This document shows, in pieces, positions 56,970-64,000 of a DNA stretch of 64,000 nt; position 1 is the stretch's first letter; each line of letters opens with the position of its first letter. The stretch spans positions 1,922,001-1,986,000 of the forward strand of contig BCHX01000004.1 in the NCBI GenBank assembly GCA_001599755.1. The letters are read 5' to 3'. The DNA is from Gliomastix tumulicola. Its lineage: Eukaryota > Ascomycota > Sordariomycetes > Hypocreales > Bionectriaceae. The notes under the pieces are model-generated. The model was not told where the DNA came from and did no database searches. It saw nothing but the letters and a program-made list of their open reading frames with translations. Made by a program: the position numbers and the translations under genes.

Positions 56970-58070
56970 ATGGATGCCGTGGATGTCTCCGACCACTACG
57001 AGGTCACTACCTCCGAGGAGACGCCCTCCCTCCTCTCCATCGTCCTCGACACCAACCCACGTGCCTGGGCCGCCCTCAACAGCGTCCTCCCGCTCTCGAG
57101 AGCCATCGCCAACATCCTCGTCTTCGTGAACGCCCACCTGGCCTTCAGCAACGCGAACCAGGTCGCCCTCATCGCAGCCCACGTCAACCGCGCCGTCTGG
57201 CTGTACCCACCGCCACCCGAGACCGATAAACCGCCCGCTGCGGCGCCGGCAGGAGAGGATGGCTCCGGCGACACCCCGATGCGCGACGCATCCTCAGCGC
57301 CGCCATCATCGGCCAACAAATTCCCACAGTTCGCACAGATCGAGCGCGCAGTGCTGTCCTCGATACGAGCCCTGATCAACGAGACGACCGAGGAGGATCT
57401 AGCATCGACCACCACACAGCTCTCCGGAGCCCTCACCATAGCTTTATGCCACATCAACAAGGCCGCGCAGCAGCTCGTCACCAAGGCAGGCAGCGTCGAG
57501 GAGGCCGCACGGCAGAGCGACTCCGCCATGCCCTCGCTCAAGGGCCGCATCCTCGTCATCTCCGTCTCCGACTCGGAGCCCGTGCAGTACATCCCCACGA
57601 TGAACGCCGTCTTCGCGGCCGCCCACGCCCAGGTCGCCATCGACACCCTCTCCCTCTCCGGCGAGCCCGCCTTCCTCCAGCAGGCCTGCTTCAACACGAA
57701 CGGCACCTTCCTCGCGGCGGCGAACCCGCAGGGCCTCCTCACCTACCTCATGTTCGGCCTCATCGCCGACACCGAGGCCCGTCGCTCCCTCGTACCCCCG
57801 ACACACGATAAGATCGACTTCCGCGCTGCGTGCTTCTGCCACGGCAAGGTCATCGACACGGGATTCGTCTGCTCCATCTGCCTCAGCATCTTCTGCGAGC
57901 TCCCGGAGAACGCCGAGTGTCTGACGTGTGGCACAAAACTAGCGCTAGGAAACTACGGGTCGAAGCCTGCCGTCGTTCCTAAGAAGAAGAAGAAGAGGAG
58001 ACGGCCCATAGACGGCGCAACGACAGAAGATGGAACCAGCAATACTGCCACCCCGACACCTATGAGGTAG
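56970..58070 (+). CDS. TFB4: TFIIH core subunit Tfb4 (p34)
   Basis: A single exon of 366 residues. The von Willebrand A-like fold (about 18-290) starts with SLLSIVLDTNPRAWAAL and contains NILVFVNAHLAFSNANQVAL, SLKGRILVISVSD and YIPTMNAVFAAAHAQVAID. The C-terminal C4 zinc finger is CFCHGKVIDTGFVCSICLSI followed by FCELPENAECLTCGTKL. Tfb4 pairs with Ssl1 (p44) in the TFIIH core, which opens DNA in RNA polymerase II initiation and nucleotide excision repair. A Pro/Ala insertion at about 78-115 (PPPPETDKPPAAAPAGEDG) is a disordered loop common in filamentous fungi. The tail has a basic run (KKKKKRRRP), a likely nuclear signal. Confidence 0.95.
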   Translation: MDAVDVSDHYEVTTSEETPSLLSIVLDTNPRAWAALNSVLPLSRAIANILVFVNAHLAFSNANQVALIAAHVNRAVWLYPPPPETDKPPAAAPAGEDGSGDTPMRDASSAPPSSANKFPQFAQIERAVLSSIRALINETTEEDLASTTTQLSGALTIALCHINKAAQQLVTKAGSVEEAARQSDSAMPSLKGRILVISVSDSEPVQYIPTMNAVFAAAHAQVAIDTLSLSGEPAFLQQACFNTNGTFLAAANPQGLLTYLMFGLIADTEARRSLVPPTHDKIDFRAACFCHGKVIDTGFVCSICLSIFCELPENAECLTCGTKLALGNYGSKPAVVPKKKKKRRRPIDGATTEDGTSNTATPTPMR

Positions 58071-58702
58071 CTAACAGACATGTACACCATAGCATCGCTC
58101 TTCACTTTCGATAGCACCTCAGCAGATATGTGCGCCAACGATGTGCGTCTGAATATCTATATTTGGGTTGGAGAGTGCAAAAAAGCGAGCGTTTTAACAT
58201 TAAAGCCCAATACGGCCCGAGTACACCTACTTGTTGTGGAATCCCGGCCACAAGAGCTAGGCTTGAACAACGATTCTACATCACAGCATAGAGGTGAATT
58301 TATCCATGGTTACTCTCGAGGATATTGGGGCATATTGGCCATTGCTTGCAAATCAGCCAAGCCATATCAGGGCATCTACCCAGAGACACATCGCATTAAA
58401 TAATAGACAAGACATCATGCCCAGTGGCAGTTCTGGATAACACGTCGAGACAGCTTGATGGTACATAGGGAGTGCGATTGTACTTGGTATCTAGGGCTTT
58501 CCGCATTGCTGCAGGATGACGCCGGTAGAGCAGATGTGGGATCTATGAGGTCACCATATTGTTACAAGTTTCATTCAACTTGGAGACCAATCACGCCCAA
58601 GCGCCAAAGACCCAACGCCGTGCCCGTCAGTGATATTCGTTGCCTCATCACTCTTGCCCGTCATCTTCAGACATTGATCCTCAGTGTCTGAACGGAGGTA
58701 GG
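58071..58702. other. Convergent 3' region, TFB4 and taspase gene
   Basis: 632 bases, AT-richer than the genes, with no open frame of interest. Confidence 0.5.
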
Positions 58703-60630
58703 TCACTCTACCCGGATCTTTCGTCCTCCTCTGGCAATATCGGAGTCCTTTGACAGCCGGGACATGGTGCAGACTGGCTCCTTCTCCAGGCCGCCCATGG
58801 ACGCCAGGGCGAAAGAATCTGTATTGTGGGCAAAGTAAAGGTAGTAGCCCAGTCGCGTCTTCTTCACGACCATGACGCCTATGGCTCCGGCCGAGTGACA
58901 GTTACGAACACCGGGGTGATTCATGAAGTCGTCTGCGATAAATGATTCCATGATGACGTCCTCATCGTCGTCTTGGATCTCCCCACCACCCGGCCCTTTG
59001 CGAGTGCCACGGTAGATGCGTTCGGCACATCGCTGCGATGCCATTGTTGTTGCCATGTGCTCTCCTGTGCCGCTGGTCACGGCCGCGACTGTGAGTCCTT
59101 CCTCGTCGTCCTCCTCCGATGGCACTACCGCCGTGCCAATGCCGACGAGAGCAGCAGGACCCAAGCGGCCTCGATGCTTCATGCCAATACCCCCGGACGA
59201 TGAGCCGGCAGCGATGTGGCCCTTGTCATCAATCGCGATGGCACCAATAGTGTCGGTAATGGCATCCACTCCGTCAGCACCACCGGGATGATTATGCCTT
59301 TTCCGGGAGCGGTCATGCTCGCTGCCGTCTTCCATCTGATTTTCCGGTCGCTTAACACCACGAGGGTTATTGGCAACAATTCGATTAAGAGAAATAGCAA
59401 CTCCAGAGGCGCTCTCGACATCCTTCCAGCGTTTTGCGTCCGCAATCATCAAAGCGTCTCGATAACTCTGAGCAGTCTCGTCCTTGGGCGACAAACCACT
59501 CGCTCTCGACACGAGTAAGCCTCTTGTCGTCGATGGTGTTGGAGAATCAACTATTTTGCCCTGGCTTCTTGTGGGTGGCTGTTTTGAGCTGGGGCGGTTT
59601 CCAGCCACGGCCAAAGATGCCAACGGTGACTTCTCCGAGGCAGCACGTACAGGAGACCGAGCGACGGAAGGAGTGGGCTGTAGAGCGGATCGAAAGTAGG
59701 ACGAAGAGGAGTTGGGTGATTCAGCAGCCGTTTTCGCTTCTGTATGTGGCGTACCGTTGTAAGGGGAGTCCGGCTGCCCCTCGTTCCACGTTCCCGCCAT
59801 GATTGCTGCAGTGTGGTCTCTAGGGAAAACGTTCCGCGCTTCCGGTGGAGTGGCCGTGTCGTACTGACAGGGAACGCAACTGGGCGAATTTGGTTCGGAG
59901 CTTGTGCTTGGGCTGAATTTGGAGTCGATTGACTTTGTCTCGGCTCGTTGAAGATCATCCTGCCAACGCAGGAAACGGTCACGGGCGTTCTTGGATACCA
60001 AGTGCTCGTTGTCGAGAGTCAGCATGCCGTGTTCTTCTGCGAAAGCCTTGGCCCCTTCTCCAACTAGAGCATTGGGAGGAACTCGACGTAAGCTCAGCGG
60101 TTTGTTGCTCAAATCCAAGATCATCTTCGCGAGGGAAATAGGATTTCGAATATCTATACCAGTGGTTAGAAGGGGCGGACTCGAGAGAAGGGGGGCGTAG
60201 GGGTAAGACGGACTTGGAACAGCACCACATGCACCACTTCTGCCAAGGTGGTCGACAACAGTGGCATCACACTCGACAGTGCCATTTATGGACAAGTTGG
60301 AGCCGTAGCCGGCGTTTGTGATTTCCCTATCCTCGAGGATCTTGAGCGAGGCTTCGATCGCTTCGGTAGCCGACGCACCAGCCTTCAGGAACCTCATGCC
60401 CATTTCCGCCGCCCTGTCGGAACGAGTTAGAAGCCGTCAATGATCTCCCATACCAAGGAAGGGGAGGGAGTGACATACGCAACACAGGCCTGAAGATGGA
60501 GGTGCTCGTTCTGGTGGCTATGGAAGCCAGCCCCAGCATGGATGAATATGGCCGGAACACATTTTGGTTTCTGGCCGAGCCGGCGCATCCGGTCGAGAGC
60601 GCCGTCAGTGCCATAAGGAGCGTTTTTCAT
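58703..60630 (-). CDS. TASP1: Taspase (threonine aspartase), Ntn-hydrolase of the asparaginase 2 family
   Basis: Exons 60479-60630 and 58703-60413 join in phase 2 (GTATGT..CCGACAG), giving 620 residues. The alpha part has PAIFIHAGAGFHS, then the segment NAGYGSNLSINGTVECDATV and GACGAVPSPSYPY. The beta part starts at the autocleavage site AITD/TIGAIAIDDKGHIAAG, with Thr439 (codon 59249-59251) as the expected nucleophile. It continues with SSSGGIGMKHRGRLGPAALV and TSGTGEHMATTMASQRCAER. Such enzymes activate themselves by cutting before Thr; human taspase then cleaves other proteins after Asp. The substrate here is unknown. About 200 residues of Ser/Pro-rich, probably disordered sequence (about 205-405) separate the alpha core from the cleavage site. 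A second possible start is Met15. Confidence 0.88.
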
Positions 60631-61662
60631 GATGCAGGCGGTCTTTGCATCATGGGTTCGGGCTCATGCTTGCAGAAACTAATGGGGGGAGGACTTGCTG
60701 TGTCGGTCCATCTAGGATACGCAGCACCTAGAAAATCTATGTGCTCTGGTATACCGGATGGTGATAGATACAGACGGGATTGTAGGGAGAAAATAATATT
60801 AACGAGAGATATGGGACAGAGAAGAGTGCGGGCTGGGGAGCTCTAGGATGAAAGGAGGGTTCGGGGAAAGGTTAGTGTTTAGTGGTGGTGGTGAAAAGAG
60901 AAGAGCAGCAGAGTAGAGATGTGGAATTTTGGTTCAGAGATGGCAACTGGTCACCGCCCCGACTCTGCCTCCGCAAATGCAATGCATGGCATTGCAGTGA
61001 GGCGGGTGGGATTGAGTTACAATAATGAGGCAGCCGGGAAATCAAAGGGAAGGCCGCAGGGCAACAACGGGGCTCCTTCGGTCAGAAACGTGAAGTTGCA
61101 GACGGGAACCGTGAAAGCGGTGAAGCTGGTCGCGGCAGGAATACCCTGCATCGCAAATTTCCTCTCAAAACCGTGTACGTGAGGTAATCTCAACTACTGG
61201 TAGGTACACGGAATCAAGCATTGATCAAAGAAAGAATTGTTTTCACGGCAAAATTCGTGACAGTAATTCACGATCACTAACACGACAGACCTGAGCTGGA
61301 ACCTGCAGCTGGCAGCTCGACCTCAGGTAAAGGTGACAAAAAAAGAGTGAGACAGCAGATGACGTCGGCAGAGGAAGATTAATGGCCCGTTCCTGCCTGC
61401 GCCTTTCCCTCACAGCAGCCACAGGGAAGGAGGGCAAATGGCGGGGCTGCGCTGAGGCTTGACTGTCAGGCCCCACAACTGGTCTCTTGGGAGCTTCGCA
61501 ACTGGGCACGTAAGATCGTCCTCAACCTATTGCCTGCTGCCTCTGGCTTCAATACCGCCCGTCCTCGTGTCCCGGATCCCTTCCGCCCACCTGTCTTCAC
61601 TTTTGTTCCCTTGTTGAGCAGACAAACAGCTCGATTGAGCCGTCAGCACCCTCTTTCCCGCC
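60631..61662. promoter_or_regulatory. Divergent promoter region, taspase and ARP3
   Basis: 1.03 kb with no coding signal. The ARP3 leader from about 61520 is pyrimidine-rich. Confidence 0.5.
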
Positions 61663-63397
61663 ATGGCGAACCAGACTCCCGCCGTTGTCATGGACAAGTG
61701 AGCTCCGTCCCAGCCTCCCCGCACCTCAGGCATACCACGAAGCTAACCACACGACCTGCAGCGGCACCGGCTTCTCTAAGCTGGGTATGTACCTTCGACA
61801 GTCCTCGAGAGCGCATCGCATGGCACGTCCCTGGTCGAGTTTGCTGACAGCGCCGCCTCAGGTTTCGCCGGAAACGACTCGCCCTCCTTCGTCTTCCCTA
61901 CCGCCATCGCAACTAAAGGCCCAACGACCGGTGGAGGCTCGGGGTCAGGGCGTCCGGCCATCGCAAACAAGCCGTCCTTCCTCACCGGCGGAGCTGGGCC
62001 CGGAAGCCATCTAAGCGGGAAGCGGGGGACGGAAGACTTGGATTTCTTCATCGGAGATGAGGCTATCGCTGCCTCGGGAGGTCCTGGTGAGTGGGCATAC
62101 CGGGACACATAAAGCCATATGTGGTGTTAACAAGGCGGTAACAATAGGCTATGGGCTTCACTATCCCATTCGGCACGGTCAGATCGAGAACTGGGTGAGT
62201 ACAGGTTCCTCGCGCGAGAGCGCGAGCGGTCTCGTGCTAAGATGCCCCATACTGATCAGATATAGGATCACATGGAGCGATTCTGGTCAAACTCCATCTT
62301 CAAGTACCTGAGAGTCGAGCCCGAAGACCACTACTTCCTTCTCACTGAGCCTGTAAGCAACTTCAAGCGCCATGTCTTCGTCACTACCAGGCAGCGGTCC
62401 TGACACTTCGTTTAGCCCCTGAACCCCCCCGAGAACCGCGAGAACACGGCCGAGATCTTCTTCGAGTCCTTCAACTGCGCCGGCATGTACATCGCGGTCC
62501 AGGCCGTCCTGGCACTGGCCGCATCGTGGACTTCATCGAAAGTTACGGACCGCTCCCTCACCGGTACCGTCATTGACTCCGGTGACGGTGTGACCCACGT
62601 CATCCCCGTCGCAGAGGGCTATGTCATCGGCTCGTCCATCAAGTCCATCCCCATCGCCGGTCGTGATATCACCTATTTCGTGCAGTCGCTGCTCCGTGAC
62701 AGAGGCGAGGCCGACTCCTCGCTCAAGACGGCCCAGGAGATCAAGGAGGAGCACTGCTACGTCTGCCCCGACATCGTCAAGGAGTTCGCCAAGTACGACC
62801 GCGATAGGACCAAGTTCACCAAGCACTCGGTCATCCAGGCCGGTGGCCGCCAGGTGTCGGTCGACGTCGGTTACGAGCGCTTCCTCGCCCCTGAGATCTT
62901 CTTCAACCCCGAGATCTACAGCTCCGACTTCCTCACGCCGTTGCCCAACGTTGTCGACGGTGTCATCCAGCAGTCCCCCATCGACGTGCGCCGTGGTCTG
63001 TACAAGAACATCGTCCTGTCTGGCGGAAGCACCCTGTACAAGGATTTCGGACGACGGTTACAGCGAGATATCAAGCAGCTGGTGGACACCAGGATCCGCG
63101 ACAGTGAGCTCCGCAGCGGCGGTGCCCGCAGCGGTGGTCTCGAGGTCCAGGTCATCACGCACAAGAGACAACGACACGGTCCTTGGTTCGGCGGCAGTCT
63201 TCTCGGCCAGACACCGGAGTTCCGGTCGTACTGCCACACCAAGGCAGAGGTATGTCATTTCCGTTCTCCCTTGTGTCCTTGACTACTCCCCCCGAAAACT
63301 CCCGATCATATGAGCTGACTCTATCCTATAGTATCAAGAATATGGTCCGAGCATTGTGCGGCGGTTTGCTCTTCTCGGCGGCCCGGGCGGATCTTAG
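61663..63397 (+). CDS. ARP3: Actin-related protein 3 (Arp2/3 complex)
   Basis: Seven exons, 61663-61697, 61762-61784, 61862-62086, 62148-62194, 62266-62352, 62416-63249 and 63332-63397, give 438 residues. The start MANQTPAVVMDNGTGFSKLG has the actin-fold phosphate loop. Also seen are GYGLHYPIRHGQIENW, HYFLLTEPPLNPPENRENTA, VIDSGDGVTHVIPVAEGYVI and SGGSTLYKDFGRRLQRDIKQ. The C-terminus EYGPSIVRRFALLGGPGGS is diagnostic for Arp3. Arp3 with Arp2 nucleates branched actin filaments at endocytic patches and hyphal tips. A Gly/Ser-rich insertion (about 38-72) is normal for filamentous fungi. Introns are crowded in the 5' third, with exon 2 only 23 nt, a pattern common in fungal actin-family genes. 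Confidence 0.95.
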
Positions 63398-63944
63398 TAC
63401 ATACATTCATGCAACTCAAACATACGAGGCAGGAGGGCATGCAAGCACGACGGGGTTGGTGGATTTCTAGGGTGGAAAAAAAAAATACAATGTGTCGGCT
63501 GTCTAGAAGTGTGCGTTTCTCCCTTGGACCGAATCCCGCATGTTGCGGCGCCGCTGGTTGCATGAGACCGTTGAGAACGTGGCGGTGAGAGCGGTACTCA
63601 AATTTGTTTAAAGAGCCAGGGGTCCATGTCACATCTCAGTGTTTGCAACGCAGGAGGCGAGAGAGTAAGATGATTTCAAGTCTTATGTATATTGAACTGG
63701 TGTTCGTAACCTAGACACTGCACATACTGTGCGCTACATACTCGTATCTCGTTCTCGCTTTCGTCATCCTTACTTATGTTTCATTCCTCGTCCCACGACC
63801 CAACGCCTCGACTCCCGACCAAACCGCCGCAATTTGTTTACACCGAGCTTACATCCCGCGAGATGCATCGTTCGTTCAAAGACTCCCATCCTCCGCCAAT
63901 TGCGGTTTCGTCACACACAATCAAAGTCCCTGTCGGACAGCCAT
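63398..63944. other. Convergent 3' region, ARP3 and alcohol dehydrogenase
   Basis: 547 bases of untranslated DNA. No gene seen. Confidence 0.5.
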
Positions 63945-64000
63945 TTATTTGCTGGTGTCGACGACGTAGCGACCGGCGATCTTGCCCTCGTGCATGAGCT
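63945..64000 (-). CDS. Alcohol dehydrogenase, C-terminal end only (partial)
   Basis: The last 17 codons and stop of a minus-strand gene that continues beyond the window, reading LMHEGKIAGRYVVDTSK. The ending GRYVVDTSK matches the C-terminus of zinc-dependent fungal alcohol dehydrogenases of the yeast ADH1 type. Too short to say more about isoform or location. Confidence 0.7.
   Translation of the reverse strand, partial: LMHEGKIAGRYVVDTSK

Noticed and set aside
1..64000. Recurrent GGTACC motifs in intergenic DNA as a possible dispersed element
   Set aside because: I noticed about 20 by eye; roughly 16 are expected by chance for a six-base word in 64 kb, and several also lie inside genes.

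Overview
The window is nuclear DNA of a filamentous ascomycete, most likely a Sordariomycete. Genes carry short GT..AG introns, mostly about 50-250 bp, often with a CTAAC-like branch point. Third codon positions favour C or G. CRO1 (UCS protein), an SFL1-type HSF factor, DLT1 and flavohemoglobin are all typical of Pezizomycotina. Genes lie on both strands as single transcription units. I see no bacterial, plasmid, CRISPR or viral features, no tRNA or rRNA gene, and no intact transposon. One ambiguous base (N) lies at 25887.

Layout. 0.8-5.5 kb: a mitochondrial-type membrane protein (+), RRP42 (-) and ATE1 (-). 5.5-8.8 kb holds no gene. 8.8-14.9 kb: a Nudix diphosphoinositol phosphatase, LSM1 and flavohemoglobin (all +). 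15.4-23.4 kb: a mitochondrial NTF2-like protein (-), YPT1 (+) and a 1003-residue unknown protein (-). 23.4-27.2 kb is gene-poor. 27.2-31.6 kb: a divergent pair, a WD40 protein (-) and CTF4/SepB (+). 31.6-35.3 kb is a long upstream region leading into SFL1 (+, to 37.3). 37.8-42.9 kb: three minus-strand genes, a lysine-rich nuclear-type protein, DLT1 and NDC1. 43.5-48.4 kb: PEP12 (+), OXA2/COX18 (-), ALG11 (+). 48.6-53.3 kb: gamma-glutamyltranspeptidase (-) divergent from TRM2 (+). 53.4-58.1 kb: CRO1 (-) divergent from TFB4 (+). 58.7-63.4 kb: taspase (-) divergent from ARP3 (+). The last 56 bases are the C-terminus of an alcohol dehydrogenase (-).

The genes are housekeeping functions from separate pathways: RNA decay (RRP42, LSM1), protein arginylation (ATE1), membrane traffic (YPT1, PEP12), nuclear pore (NDC1), replication (CTF4), transcription and repair (TFB4, SFL1), N-glycosylation (ALG11), tRNA modification (TRM2), actin and myosin (ARP3, CRO1), mitochondrial biogenesis (OXA2), and nitric oxide and glutathione metabolism. 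They do not form a metabolic cluster, and I found no new multi-gene system. Exon joins were worked out by hand from splice signals, reading frame and family conservation, and each joined frame closes exactly.

The observations most worth checking are these. ATE1 has an in-frame-skippable 33-nt micro-exon that carries its CGYC metal-binding motif. A perfect inverted repeat of MluI-cell-cycle-box sequences lies 5' of CTF4. A start-overlapping upstream ORF is created by a leader intron in SFL1. TRM2 has two candidate starts, consistent with dual targeting. The taspase has a long Ser/Pro-rich insertion just before its autocleavage threonine.
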